A stretch of DNA of 64,000 nt from Kuenenia sp039794105 (GCF_039794105.1 NZ_JBDIWA010000006.1:1-64000), one strand, 5' to 3'. Positions 22,856 to 32,530 are shown, counted from the first letter of the stretch. Notes: generated by a model from the letters alone, not told the origin. Made by a program: numbers and translations.

Positions 22856-24205
22856 TTATACGATAATGGTCTTCCATCTGCCTCTTTTATAGAGAATGAA
22901 GATAGCAATGGCGCGGCATATCCAGTCGATTGCCGCTCCCAGCCATACGCCTCCCAATCCCCATCCAAATTTGATTCCAAACAGGTAGGCCAAGGGAAGG
23001 TGCAGGCACAGTGTACCGGCAATGGTTATGAGCATCGGGCTTAACGTGTCTCCCGCCCCGCGTAGCCCACCGGAAAAAACCATATAGATTGCCAGCGCTG
23101 GCTGTTCAATGGCGGCAATCATGATGCACACGACTGCCAAAGAGAGTACATCGGGAGCGGGGTTAAACATTTTTGCCATTTGTGACGGGAAAACAATGAA
23201 AACAATGGCAAAGAAACACATAAAACAAACAGAAAAGAGGCAACTGCGTTTCATGCTTTTCAGAGCGAGAGGCACGTTATTCGTGCCGAGACTCTGTCCC
23301 ACCAATGTGGCGGTGGATACCGCAAGGGCGAATCCAGGCATAAACGACATTGATTCGATGCGTATGGCTACCTGATGTGCGGCCAGCGGAACGGTGCCGA
23401 GTATGGCGACAATTTTCGTGAAGAACAAAAACCCTATTTGTGTGAGAAGGGCGTCAATGGTGGCGGGAAATGAAATGCGCATAATCCTCTTGATAGAGGC
23501 AACGTGTAGGTTTTTTATAGTGTCGTATTGAAGGTGCACGACGCATTTTCCACTGAAAAGCCTTGACAACAGCAAACCCGCTCCGATTGCAAATGAAATT
23601 GCGGTTGCCCATCCCACGCCTGCCACACCAAGCATGGGAAATGGCCCTATTCCAAAAATAAGCAACCAGTTGAATAAGATATTAAAACAGTTAACGATGA
23701 AAGTTACTTTCATTGGCGTTTTGGTGTCCCCCGCGCCACGAAGTATGCCGCTGCTTACAAAAATAATGAGGCGAAAAACTAAAAAACCGGAGACAATTTG
23801 AAAATACCTCTCTCCAATATCCGCCACTTTTGGCTCCGCACTCATCAGGATAAAAATCGTCCTTGCGAAATATATCAGAAACGGCGGGATGAGTACTCCC
23901 ATAAAGAGTGCAATGAGGAGCGCCTGGGATGCCACAAGTTGCGCATGGCCTTTTTCCTTTGCGCCAATGTGTCTTGCCACGATGCTTGAAGCGCCATAGC
24001 TCAAAGAGGAGGTGACCAGGGAGATGAAAAAGAATAAGGAGCCAGCCAGACCTGCAGCGGCAATGGCGTCTGTTCCGAGCCTGCCTACCATTATAGTGTC
24101 AGAAATAAAAACGCTCATATGGAGCAAGTTTTCAATGGCGACTGGTATGCAGAGTCTTAAGATATTCTTATTCAGGTTTTTTTCTGTTAGTTCAAGCAGT
24201 GGCAT
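22856..24205 (-). CDS. MATE-family multidrug/toxin efflux transporter
   Basis: A 449-residue MATE protein with twelve hydrophobic segments in two halves of about 220 residues. Seen: VSSGILRGAGDTKTPMK in the first half and MVFSGGLRGAGDTLSPML in the second, the repeated [R-G-A-G-D-T] motif of MATE proteins, and SATLVGQSLGTNNV. MATE transporters exchange Na+ or H+ for organic cations across the inner membrane. The sequence resembles NorM/DinF-like members; the substrate is not predictable. It is on the minus strand without operon partners; the adjacent gap at 24206-24788 contains repeats. Confidence 0.93.
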   Translation of the reverse strand: MPLLELTEKNLNKNILRLCIPVAIENLLHMSVFISDTIMVGRLGTDAIAAAGLAGSLFFFISLVTSSLSYGASSIVARHIGAKEKGHAQLVASQALLIALFMGVLIPPFLIYFARTIFILMSAEPKVADIGERYFQIVSGFLVFRLIIFVSSGILRGAGDTKTPMKVTFIVNCFNILFNWLLIFGIGPFPMLGVAGVGWATAISFAIGAGLLLSRLFSGKCVVHLQYDTIKNLHVASIKRIMRISFPATIDALLTQIGFLFFTKIVAILGTVPLAAHQVAIRIESMSFMPGFALAVSTATLVGQSLGTNNVPLALKSMKRSCLFSVCFMCFFAIVFIVFPSQMAKMFNPAPDVLSLAVVCIMIAAIEQPALAIYMVFSGGLRGAGDTLSPMLITIAGTLCLHLPLAYLFGIKFGWGLGGVWLGAAIDWICRAIAIFILYKRGRWKTIIV

Positions 24206-24788
24206 AGTGATTGATAAGTGTGTGTATAGGAATTTTCAATATATTTATACGGGCTGCAGGGGTCATAATGCTTGCATTTGCAAATAGATAATTAAGGTAA
24301 TCCCCGTATGTCATTGTGAGGCAGAACTGCTAAGCAGCCTAAATTCATTCATTTCTGGTTCAATTGTGTACGAGTGAAACGAAACGTTTTGTATTGTTCA
24401 CGGCTTTTGACCGTGTGCAGGATAGGTGAACCAACTGCATAAACATCCGTTTCAATTCTCCGTATCAATAGTGTTATAAAGTACAAATTACAAATTACAA
24501 ATAACAATTTCCAAATAACAAATAATATCGGGATTCCAGTTGCTGAAATTCCAAGTTTTGTTATTCTTGTTTCACAAGTACTGTTTTCCATTAAAATGGG
24601 GAGTGAATATCGCGAAATAGTGTAAAATCTCCATTTTGTCAAGGCTTGTGGAGATTGGGAACGAGATTGAATGCGTGACAATGCGCTGTAACCTGGCCGC
24701 AATTGCCCTGCGGTTTATTACCCGCCGATAGTGTGCTGCGTTATGCGTTACCGTTTTTTATCAGCCTAAAAATAAGAGGTAAGCGATA
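24206..24788. repeat. Gap with heptad array 24478-24526
   Basis: A seven-unit 7-bp array (AAAGTAC, AAATTAC, AAATTAC, AAATAAC, AATTTCC, AAATAAC, AAATAAT) lies at 24478-24526. A long minus-strand frame over this stretch (24349-24702) is repeat translation and is not accepted as a gene. I looked for guanidine-riboswitch patterns before the SMR gene and saw none I could support. Confidence 0.7.
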
Positions 24789-25109
24789 ATGGCCTGGATA
24801 TATCTGATTGTTGCGGGTTTATTTGAGATAGGTTGGCCGCTGGGCTTAAAGCTTTCACAGACAACAGAGCACAAAGTTATGTGTGTTATATTTGCTGTTA
24901 CGTCTATGGGTTTCAGCGGCGCATTCTTGTGGTTGGCGCAAAAGACAATACCTATGGGTACGGCATATGCTATTTGGACCGGAATTGGCGCTGTTGGCGC
25001 ATTTATTATTGGCATACTTATGTTCAAAGACCCGACAAATATTTTGAGGATAGTATCGGTACTGCTGATAGTGGCAGGAATAATTGCATTAAAACTGTCT
25101 TATTCGTAG
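24789..25109 (+). CDS. Small multidrug resistance (SMR) protein, Gdx/SugE type
   Basis: A 106-residue SMR protein with four membrane segments. The N-terminal AGLFEIGW places the essential Glu at 13, and the third to fourth segments include GTAYAIWTGIGAVGAF and IVAGIIALKLS. The WTGIGA form and the general build are closer to the SugE/Gdx guanidinium exporters than to EmrE-type drug exporters. It forms dual-topology dimers and exports guanidinium by H+ antiport in the characterised cases. AAGAGGTAAGCGATA precedes the ATG. No second SMR gene is adjacent, so this should be a homodimer. Confidence 0.87.
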   Translation: MAWIYLIVAGLFEIGWPLGLKLSQTTEHKVMCVIFAVTSMGFSGAFLWLAQKTIPMGTAYAIWTGIGAVGAFIIGILMFKDPTNILRIVSVLLIVAGIIALKLSYS

Positions 25110-25251
25110 TGATTTCCGGGTTGTTCCTTCTCCCTTATCCCTCTTTTCGGAGATTGACTGCATAAACCCGGGGGCAGGCTACAGACCTAAAACCCGCGTG
25201 AGAACCATCAGTGGTATGTAATGATGGGTAAATCGGAGTGTAACCATCAGA

Positions 25252-27174
25252 TTAGAACGTATTCCTTCGCTGCTTTTGTTTAGGCGGTCTGTGGGACATT
25301 ATTTCCCTGATGGGTTTTGTTTGCGGGTGTGATTTCGTTTTCCCGAAGGGGAAAAGTCTTTTTAGCAAATCCGGTTTTTTCAATGCAAAAAGTTTCTTCC
25401 TTAACCAATCCTGATTTTCTTTCTTATACCAGAAAAAGAAACGATGTTGTTCCTTTTTTTCACGGATTGACCTGGGTACGTAATATTCTTTAAGCGTATA
25501 GGGATGGTAACCGGAGTAGTACATGACGGTTGCAACGGTCATTGGTGTGGGAGTAAAATCCTGCACCTGTTCCAGATGGAATCCGAGTTCCCTGGTTTCT
25601 GCGGCGAGGGATGCCATGTCGTCTTCCGTGCATCCCGGGTGGCTGGAGATGAGGTAGGGGACAAGCTGTTGATTGAGTCCGTGTTGTTTATCAATACGGT
25701 CAAATATTCTTTTAAATTCCTTAAAATGTTCAAATGACGGTTTTCTCATCAATTTAAGGATTGCCGGGGAAGTATGTTCAGGGGCAACTTTTAACCTCCC
25801 GGAAACATGCCGGGTTAAAAGTTGTTCCAAATAGTCGTAAATGGATGTATCGGCTTTTTTATTATAGCTTTTTGTCAATAAATCGTGCCGGATACCGCTG
25901 CCTACAAATGCCTTTTTCACCTTTGGATGTGCATCGGCTTTGCGGTAAATTTCGGTTATCTGAGAATGGTTTGTATTGAGATTGTCGCAAACAGCGGGAT
26001 AAATGCATGAAGGGCGGACGCATTTATCACATATTTCCTGTATTCGGCCTTTCATTTTATACATGTTGGCGGATGGGCCGCCAAGGTCTGAAATATAGCC
26101 TTTGAAATCAGGCATGTTGGTTACCTGTTCCACTTCTTTCATAATAGAAGACTGTGAACGGCTGGCAATGAATTTTCCCTGATGCGCAGAGATGGTGCAA
26201 AAACTGCATCCGCCAAAACAGCCGCGATGCGTGTTGATTGAAAATTTAATCATTTCATACGCGGGAATAGCGCCGAGCGTCTTATATTTCGGATGGGGGA
26301 GTCTTGTGTAAGGGAGTTCGAAAGAAGCGTCAATCTCCTCTTCGGTCATTGTTGGAAATGGCGGATTGATAATCAGCGTTTTTTCTCCAATAGTTTGAAT
26401 AATACGGTCGGCAAAGACCTTGTTTGATTCCTGTTCTATTTGTTTAAAATTTGCAGCGAATGCCTTTTTATCTTCCAAACATTTCTGGTGGGAATGTATA
26501 TAAATGTCGTTCCAGTGCTTGTTTTTTGGCGTGCCGTTGCCTTGATTCCGGAGATAAGCCGTTTGTTTCACCATAGTCAGTTGGTGAAGGGGTACCCCTT
26601 TTTTTAAAAGTTTAAGGATTTCTCTCACGGGCATTTCTCCCATTCCATACACCAGCAAATCGGCTCCGCTTGTTTCAAGAAGAGAAGGCATCAGTTTGTC
26701 CGACCAGTAATCATAGTGCGTCACCCTTCGCAAGGAAGCTTCAATACCGCCAATGATGACGGGGACATCAGGGTAGAGAGATTTCAATATTTTTGTATAC
26801 GTGACGGCGGCATAGTTGGGGCGCAACCCTGTTTTTCCGCCAGGGCTGTAAGCATCGTCGGAACGGAGCCTTTTGTTGGCAGTGTAATGGTTTACCATAG
26901 AATCCATACAACCAGAGGTTACCCCGAAAAAATATACCGGTGCGCCAAGTATTTTGAAATCATGCAGACCGTCACGCCAATTTGGTTGAGGAATAATTGC
27001 AACCCTGTATCCTTCTTTCTCGATAATCCTGCCTATCACCGCAGCGCCAAAGGCTGGATGGTCAACGTATGCATCGCCTGATATAAGAATGACGTCCAGT
27101 TGACCCCATCCCCGCATTTCCACTTCTTTCCTGGTAACAGGAAGCCATTTTGTTATTTCATTTTGTTTATTCAT
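25252..27174 (-). CDS. ygiQ: YgiQ-family radical SAM protein
   Basis: A radical SAM enzyme of about 640 residues, started at ATG 27174 (alternative 27186). The N-terminal half (VEMRGWGQLDVILISGDAYVDHPAFG) is the YgiQ-specific domain; the radical SAM core has C-x3-C-x2-C in HRGCFGGCSFCTISAH; the C-terminal part includes RFFFWYKKENQDWLRKKLF. The frame is open to 27417, but those codons come from a heptad array and AT-rich DNA, so the longer start is rejected. The reaction of YgiQ proteins is unknown; they are predicted to use a 4Fe-4S cluster and S-adenosylmethionine. It is alone on the minus strand. Confidence 0.9.
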   Translation of the reverse strand: MNKQNEITKWLPVTRKEVEMRGWGQLDVILISGDAYVDHPAFGAAVIGRIIEKEGYRVAIIPQPNWRDGLHDFKILGAPVYFFGVTSGCMDSMVNHYTANKRLRSDDAYSPGGKTGLRPNYAAVTYTKILKSLYPDVPVIIGGIEASLRRVTHYDYWSDKLMPSLLETSGADLLVYGMGEMPVREILKLLKKGVPLHQLTMVKQTAYLRNQGNGTPKNKHWNDIYIHSHQKCLEDKKAFAANFKQIEQESNKVFADRIIQTIGEKTLIINPPFPTMTEEEIDASFELPYTRLPHPKYKTLGAIPAYEMIKFSINTHRGCFGGCSFCTISAHQGKFIASRSQSSIMKEVEQVTNMPDFKGYISDLGGPSANMYKMKGRIQEICDKCVRPSCIYPAVCDNLNTNHSQITEIYRKADAHPKVKKAFVGSGIRHDLLTKSYNKKADTSIYDYLEQLLTRHVSGRLKVAPEHTSPAILKLMRKPSFEHFKEFKRIFDRIDKQHGLNQQLVPYLISSHPGCTEDDMASLAAETRELGFHLEQVQDFTPTPMTVATVMYYSGYHPYTLKEYYVPRSIREKKEQHRFFFWYKKENQDWLRKKLFALKKPDLLKRLFPFGKTKSHPQTKPIREIMSHRPPKQKQRRNTF

Positions 27175-27387
27175 AACAGCAGGCATGTGAGAAGTTAAAC
27201 AGTTACGCTCATCGAGGAGCAATTCTTTTCTGTTAATATAACAATATCTATGGTGGTAAAAGTATAATACCTTTTTATAGAAAAATACAGAGCGTTCCCA
27301 AACCATGAGCCGCGAATCTACACAAGTTATATTTTGAGATACCACTTGACAATATTTGTTGATTTCTATAGCATTTGAAAGCATATC

Positions 27388-27450
27388 AGCCTGCAATCTA
27401 CAATCGGCAATCGGCAATCTACAGTCAGCAAATTGAGGATTGAGGATTGT
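27388..27450. repeat. Heptanucleotide tandem array (9 x 7 bp)
   Basis: Nine exact 7-bp units: AGCCTGC, AATCTAC, AATCGGC, AATCGGC, AATCTAC, AGTCAGC, AAATTGA, GGATTGA, GGATTGT. Unit sequence drifts along the array while the period stays at 7. The array lies between the divergent ygiQ-type gene and the acidic protein gene, i.e. in a shared 5' region. Confidence 0.85.
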
Positions 27451-27550
27451 TTCGTGTTTGTTTGGTTCTGGCTATGTCGACTTAAATATTGAAAAAGTAG
27501 GGATGTGAATCCCTTTGGTTTCAAAAATGTATTATTTAGAAGGAGTTATG

Positions 27551-28078
27551 ATGAGGAACGTTTTTTTTGTTGTATTTGCAACCTTTATGTTTTCACTTTT
27601 ATGGTTGCAAAGTCCGGTAGTTAATAAATTGGATGCTAAGACTTACGAAGAATTGGAGAAGGAGGAACATCAAAAATTATCGCCGGAGGAGAAACGCGCC
27701 AGGCAAAAAGCAAAAATTGAAAAGAAAAAGGCAGAAAATAAAGTAAAGGCGAAAGAAAAAAAGATTGAACAGGAAGTCAAAAAAGCAGAGGTAAGAAAGA
27801 GACGTGATGAACCTATAGAGGTTGTAGAAGAAAAAAAGGCAAAAATAAAAGAAGATGTTGAAACGAAGAGAGCTGAAGTGAAAGAAGAAATAGAAACAAA
27901 AAAGAAGGATATTAAAGAGAAGATAGAAACAAAAAGAGCTGAGGTGAAGGAAAAAGTAGAAGGGAAAATGGACGAAGAAGGCGAAGAAGACGATGATAAC
28001 GAAGATGTTGACGAAGACGAAGATGAAGATGATGAAGAAGATGATGATGAAGATGAAGATGAAGACGAGGATGAATAA
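27551..28078 (+). CDS. Exported lysine/glutamate-rich protein with acidic tail
   Basis: A 175-residue protein from ATG 27551 (AAGGAG six bases upstream; ATG 27548 is too close). Residues 1-20 (MRNVFFVVFATFMFSLLWLQ) form a signal peptide or anchor. Residues about 30-135 are a charged helix rich in K and E with repeats such as KRAEVKEEIETKKKDIKEKI and KRAEVKEKVEG. The last 40 residues are almost only D and E. The build suggests a long single helix or coiled coil ending in a polyanionic tail that could bind cations or basic proteins. It is followed by a strong terminator. No family is recognised. Confidence 0.65.
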   Translation: MRNVFFVVFATFMFSLLWLQSPVVNKLDAKTYEELEKEEHQKLSPEEKRARQKAKIEKKKAENKVKAKEKKIEQEVKKAEVRKRRDEPIEVVEEKKAKIKEDVETKRAEVKEEIETKKKDIKEKIETKRAEVKEKVEGKMDEEGEEDDDNEDVDEDEDEDDEEDDDEDEDEDEDE

Positions 28079-28145
28079 TAAATCGGATTATGAAATAGCA
28101 GAAAAATAAATTGTTTCTGAGTTTCTTTAAGGCGGATTATAAAGA

Positions 28146-28188
28146 GGGGGTGACATTATTATTGATTAATGTTGCCCCTTTTTTTTTT
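28146..28188 (+). terminator. Rho-independent terminator
   Basis: GGGGGTGACATT pairs with AATGTTGCCCC around a 10-base loop and is followed by ten T's. It ends the transcript of the acidic exported protein. Confidence 0.9.
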
Positions 28189-28328
28189 GGAAGATACTAT
28201 AATTAATAAAAAAGAAACCACAATCGTAATGCGATCACCCCTTGGTCTCTCCCAAAAGGGAGGGAAGGATTCGTACATCGTAAATTCCAAATCGTAAAAT
28301 GTTTTTTAGACAAAATAAGGCGCAAATT

Positions 28329-30017
28329 ATGAAATCAAGGATGCAATGGATTTTATCGGGTAGTGTTTTGTTAATAGCACTCATAGGTGCTGCGTTATTT
28401 GCAGGCGTGTCATATAAATCTGTTTTACGCGAATTAAAGCATCAAATAGTGCAGGATAATAAAACCATAGCAAATACGATTATAAAATCTTTTGCCAGGT
28501 ATATGTTGTCTGAATTGCCCAGGCCAAGGCAGATCCACTTGATACAGAATATTTGCAATGAAGTTATAATCCCGAATAAAGGGTTTGTTTGTGCTGTGGA
28601 TGGCGAAGGAAGGGTTATCGCAATGCCAGGTCTTGAACTGAAAAGTAATCTCAATGTAAATGAGGGTTATTTTACAAGATTAAATAGTCTTGAAAAATAC
28701 CGGTACCAGGATTTTGCCGATAATAATATCTTTGAAGGGGTCTTCCATAAAGGAGACGCTGTTACTATTGTTGCAATGTCTCTTGTTGATAATACGGATA
28801 TTCGTCTTTTTGTTCATCAGCACTTACCTGTGTTAAAAACAAAATTGAAAAGCTTTGTCTATCCTCATGTAATTATTGGCGTTATGGTATCGGTTATATC
28901 GGGATTGATAACGTATATGTTGGCAGGTTTCATTATTAGAAGATATGAACGTGATTTGGAAATGGCAAATATCGATTTAGATCAGATTGATAAACATCTA
29001 TCGAAGGCAAATAATGAACGCAGGCTTTATTTTGAAGGGCTATGTAAGTCAACGCAGGGAATAATAATAACTGATACGGTGGGAAAGATGGTATTTGTTA
29101 ATCCGGCGATTGAAAAGGTATACGGGTTTTCGCAGGATGAAATGATAGGAAAAAATGTCAATATTATTAATCCTGATCGTTTAGTTTATAGTGATTTGGG
29201 TATTTCAGAAAAAGGGTATGAAGTGTTTTTTAAAGAACTATGGGATTCCCTTGCGAATCCCGAAATTGCGTTTTGGGAAGGAGAACTGCCAAACAGATCA
29301 AAAGAGGGTTCTCTTGTCTGGGTACATTTAATAATTAATGGTGTTTTTGATATAAAAGGCAACATTATCAACTATATTTGGTTTCCATTCGATGTAACGG
29401 ACAGAACAAAAGATGAGGTGAATATCCGCATGGATGTTTACCGTGCCATAGCTGACATTGCTGAAATGAGGGACGACGAGTCGGAAAAGCATGTAATACG
29501 TGTGGGTATGTATTCACGGAGAATCGCAGAACATCTTGATATGCCGAAAAAATATTGTGAAGATATCGAACTGTTTTCTCCACTGCACGATATTGGGAAA
29601 ATGGGGATTCCTGACACGATATTGCTCGATAAAAAAAATTTAACGAAAAAAAAGTATGAAATAATGAAAAATCACACACTTTTAGGGTATGAATTGTTAA
29701 GGGGAAAACCAATGATGGAAATGGCGGCGGGCATAGTTTATATGCATCATGAAAAATTCGATGGCACTGGATATCCGCAGGGATTAGCCGGAGAGGAGAT
29801 TCCATTGCACGCAAAGATTGTCGCCCTTGCGGATGCATACGACGCCTTGCGATGCAGGCGTCCCTACAAACGGGCATGGACGCATGAAGAAGCGGTAAAA
29901 GAGATTGAAGCGTGTTCCGGCGCTCACTTTGATCCGGTTATCGTGAATGCATTTTTAGAGATTAGGCATATATTTGCTGAAATTGCAGAAGAGTATAAAG
30001 ATGAGTATAGTTTGTAG
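28329..30017 (+). CDS. Membrane sensor with PAS and HD-GYP domains (c-di-GMP phosphodiesterase)
   Basis: A 562-residue signalling protein from ATG 28329 (AAGG eight bases upstream; the ATG at 28299 has no ribosome site). An N-terminal membrane segment, an extracytoplasmic sensor region of about 150 residues and a second membrane segment (about 180-205) are followed by a PAS domain (about 240-360: GIIITDTVGKMVFVNPAIEK). The HD-GYP domain has HDIGK (about 420) and HHEKFDGTGYPQGLAG (about 473), with metal ligands His and Asp present. Such domains hydrolyse c-di-GMP; this one should be active. The signal sensed is unknown. The gene stands alone, with a MITE-like element after it. Confidence 0.93.
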   Translation: MKSRMQWILSGSVLLIALIGAALFAGVSYKSVLRELKHQIVQDNKTIANTIIKSFARYMLSELPRPRQIHLIQNICNEVIIPNKGFVCAVDGEGRVIAMPGLELKSNLNVNEGYFTRLNSLEKYRYQDFADNNIFEGVFHKGDAVTIVAMSLVDNTDIRLFVHQHLPVLKTKLKSFVYPHVIIGVMVSVISGLITYMLAGFIIRRYERDLEMANIDLDQIDKHLSKANNERRLYFEGLCKSTQGIIITDTVGKMVFVNPAIEKVYGFSQDEMIGKNVNIINPDRLVYSDLGISEKGYEVFFKELWDSLANPEIAFWEGELPNRSKEGSLVWVHLIINGVFDIKGNIINYIWFPFDVTDRTKDEVNIRMDVYRAIADIAEMRDDESEKHVIRVGMYSRRIAEHLDMPKKYCEDIELFSPLHDIGKMGIPDTILLDKKNLTKKKYEIMKNHTLLGYELLRGKPMMEMAAGIVYMHHEKFDGTGYPQGLAGEEIPLHAKIVALADAYDALRCRRPYKRAWTHEEAVKEIEACSGAHFDPVIVNAFLEIRHIFAEIAEEYKDEYSL

Positions 30018-30118
30018 TAATTACCCAATATCTTGCGGTAACAACCCCCTCAATCCCACTTTATTAAGGGGGAATTTTGGAAGGAATTCTTTATTTTCCA
30101 CAGGATATTGGGTAATTA
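30018..30118. repeat. MITE-like inverted repeat (TAATTACCCAATATC arms)
   Basis: TAATTACCCAATATC (30018-30032) is answered by its perfect inverse at 30104-30118. The left arm lies directly behind the stop codon of the HD-GYP gene. The centre includes AACCCCCTCAATCCC and AAGGGGGAA. No coding. Confidence 0.7.
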
Positions 30119-30223
30119 TATTTTGTATTTATATGAGCGGAAAAAAATAACAACATGCGTTATTCCAGGTTGTTCAATGAGCGAAGAAAACAAACGGTGT
30201 GTTTTGGGAGATAAGGAGAGATT

Positions 30224-30925
30224 ATGTTTCATATTTTTAGCATATTGAGTGGATTTGAAACTGCCATTGGAAAACTCTTACTGGCAGCTATTTTAGGAGG
30301 GATTATTGGATGGGAAAGAGAAACAAGGGGAAGGCCGGCAGGATTACGAACACACATCCTTGTCTGTGTTGGTGTGGCGTTAATGATGGTGGTTTCGGAA
30401 AATATGTTTGAAAAATATAAAATGTATACCGATGATTCGATCATTAGGATTGATCCTGCCAGGATAGCAGCTCAGGTAGTGACGGGCATTGGGTTCTTAG
30501 GGGCGGGAACAATTATGAGATTTAAGGCGTCGGTGAGGGGATTGACTACTGCGGCTTCCTTATGGGTGGTCGCCGGCATTGGATTGGCGATAGGGAGTAA
30601 TTGTTTTCTCCCAGCCTTGTTTACAACTCTGATAGTGTTCTTCACATTATTCTTTGTGCCTTTTTTCGAAAAGAACGTAAGGCGGGATAAATATCAGACA
30701 TTAAAATTGTGTATCGCGGGCACGCAATCGTGCCTGGAAGTGATTTTGGAAATATTGAGAAAAAATTCAATGGAAATGCAACATTATGGATTCGAAAGAG
30801 ACCTGGTAAAAGATGAAATTTTGTATGATATTAGTGTGAGATTTAAGGATAGTATTTCGGTTTCAAAAGTGTCTGAGGAGTTTGTTCGATCTATCAAAGA
30901 AATCAGAAAACTTGGTTGGGAATAA
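30224..30925 (+). CDS. mgtC: MgtC/SapB-family membrane protein
   Basis: A 233-residue MgtC-type protein. It has the N-terminal signature GGIIGWERETRGRPAGLRTH, four or five membrane segments in residues 1-145 with MRFKASVRGLTTAASLWVVAGIG, and a C-terminal cytoplasmic ACT-like domain (about 155-233). MgtC proteins help growth at low Mg2+ and in Salmonella act on the F-type ATPase; the role outside pathogens is unclear. AAGGAGAGATT precedes the ATG, a strong ribosome site. It lies about 9 kb from the MgtE-type gene, so divalent cation homeostasis is a shared theme but the genes are not linked. Confidence 0.92.
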   Translation: MFHIFSILSGFETAIGKLLLAAILGGIIGWERETRGRPAGLRTHILVCVGVALMMVVSENMFEKYKMYTDDSIIRIDPARIAAQVVTGIGFLGAGTIMRFKASVRGLTTAASLWVVAGIGLAIGSNCFLPALFTTLIVFFTLFFVPFFEKNVRRDKYQTLKLCIAGTQSCLEVILEILRKNSMEMQHYGFERDLVKDEILYDISVRFKDSISVSKVSEEFVRSIKEIRKLGWE

Positions 30926-31194
30926 CTGCCTCTAAATTGTCTAAATAGCTATAAAATAAACATTTGACAATATATAGGCTATTTGATATATTCCCTTAGA
31001 CCTAACGGCAAAGAGCATGGTTTCTTTGTAAGAAAACAAATCATTAAGATGATAAATAATCCATTGCATAAGTGTTTGACTCTTTTTATCAATGGGCAAC
31101 GAGTTTTAGCGTAGGTATATAAGTGTAATCATTTCTCAAAGTAATTATATTTGTTTAATAGTTTACTGACAGCACTTTTATGGGAGAATCTGTA

Positions 31195-32451
31195 ATGATA
31201 AAGAATCTAGTATGGCCATTTTACAGACCTATAATAATGGCAGTATTAGTTTCTCTTGGCATATGCGGGTGTTCCAAGGTGGATATGCCTGATGAAGTAA
31301 TTAGTTCTTACCAAAAAGCGATTCGTATTAATCCCGGGCTGGCAGAGGCGCATTTTAATCTTGCAATTGCATATAATAGCCGGACAATGCTGGACGAAGC
31401 GATTTCCGCACTTGTAAAAGCGATTGAAATAAATCCTAAATATAAAGAAGCATATCTTCAGTTAGGGTTGCTTTATCTGGAAAAAGAAATGTGGGATAAT
31501 GCGAAAGCCACCTTTAGTTCTTCACTGCAATTAGATACCGATAGTTTCCTGGCGCATGAGAAACTTGGTGATGTGTACCGTGTGCAGGGGGAATTTTCCG
31601 AGGCTGTTTCTGAATACAAAAGCGCCCTGAAAATAAATCCAAAAGCCGTTGAAACAATGTACAATCTTGGTGTTGTTTATGTAAAGAACGATCAAACTGA
31701 AGAAGCAATTCAAATTCTGTTAGATGCGGTTGGGATAAATCCTAATTATACCGATGCCCATTTTTTTCTGGGGCAAATATATCTGAATAACGGACTTCCT
31801 GATAACGCGTTGAATGCGTTTAGTAAAGTTACAGAGATAAATCCCAGGCACGCACTGGCACATTATCATCTTGGTTTGACATTTTATAAAAAGGGAAACG
31901 TTGATGGGGCTGTGGCTTCTTACAAAAAGTCGATAGAAATCGATGCTAAGAATCCACAGGTGCACTATAGCCTGGGAATTGTATATTCGGATGAAAAATT
32001 ATTTGATAATGCTATTGAAGAATTTCGCACTGTTATAAAACTTGACCCCGATAACGCCGATGCTCATTACAGGCTGGGTTTGGCATACGCAAATAAACGA
32101 ACACTAGTTAAAGCCGTTTCTTCCGTTCAAAAAGCGGCTTCAGCACATTATAATATAAAAAACCCTTATTCGGATAAGAGGGCGTTAGATGAAGCGATTA
32201 CTTCATTACAGATGGCGATTGAAATAAATCCATACAATCCTGAAATATACTTTGACCTGGGGAATGCATATTCACAAGACAGGAGATTGGACGAGGCTGC
32301 CAGAGCGCTTGAAGAGACGATTCGTATTGATCCCAATTTTGCAAAAGCACATTATGGTTTAGCCCTTATATACGAACGAAAAGGGATGAAAGAAGAAGCG
32401 CAAAGGGAGTATTTGGAATATAAGAGATTGATAAAGAATTGTGTGGATTAA
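31195..32451 (+). CDS. TPR-repeat lipoprotein
   Basis: A 418-residue protein from ATG 31195 (GGGAG eight bases upstream; ATG 31180 adds five codons and is possible). The signal peptide ends in the lipobox LGICGC, so the mature protein starts with a lipidated cysteine and sits on the periplasmic face. Residues about 35-415 comprise some eleven tetratricopeptide repeats (INPGLAEAHFNLAIAYNSR, INPKYKEAYLQLGLLYLE and so on), which make a superhelix for protein contacts. One repeat is extended around residues 300-330. Probable scaffold at the envelope; the partner is unknown. It ends in a terminator at 32502-32530. Confidence 0.9.
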   Translation: MIKNLVWPFYRPIIMAVLVSLGICGCSKVDMPDEVISSYQKAIRINPGLAEAHFNLAIAYNSRTMLDEAISALVKAIEINPKYKEAYLQLGLLYLEKEMWDNAKATFSSSLQLDTDSFLAHEKLGDVYRVQGEFSEAVSEYKSALKINPKAVETMYNLGVVYVKNDQTEEAIQILLDAVGINPNYTDAHFFLGQIYLNNGLPDNALNAFSKVTEINPRHALAHYHLGLTFYKKGNVDGAVASYKKSIEIDAKNPQVHYSLGIVYSDEKLFDNAIEEFRTVIKLDPDNADAHYRLGLAYANKRTLVKAVSSVQKAASAHYNIKNPYSDKRALDEAITSLQMAIEINPYNPEIYFDLGNAYSQDRRLDEAARALEETIRIDPNFAKAHYGLALIYERKGMKEEAQREYLEYKRLIKNCVD

Positions 32452-32501
32452 TGGTAATAAGGGTATTTTGCACAAAAGAAACAAAATATAACTTATTAGA
32501 G

Positions 32502-32530
32502 AAAGAGGGTTTTAAACCCTCTTTTTTTTA
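32502..32530 (+). terminator. Rho-independent terminator
   Basis: AAAGAGGGTTT immediately followed by TAAACCCTCTTT and a T run; a compact hairpin behind the TPR lipoprotein gene. Confidence 0.88.

Noticed and set aside
24349..24702. 117-codon minus-strand frame
   Set aside because: Runs over the heptad array 24478-24526 and AT-rich repeats; composition reflects the DNA repeats rather than a family.
24640..24788. Guanidine riboswitch before the SMR gene
   Set aside because: None of the guanidine-I, -II or -III sequence patterns could be recognised in the leader.
27175..27417. N-terminal extension of the YgiQ-type frame
   Set aside because: Starts inside a heptad array; YgiQ proteins begin at about the WLPVTRKEVEMRGW segment.
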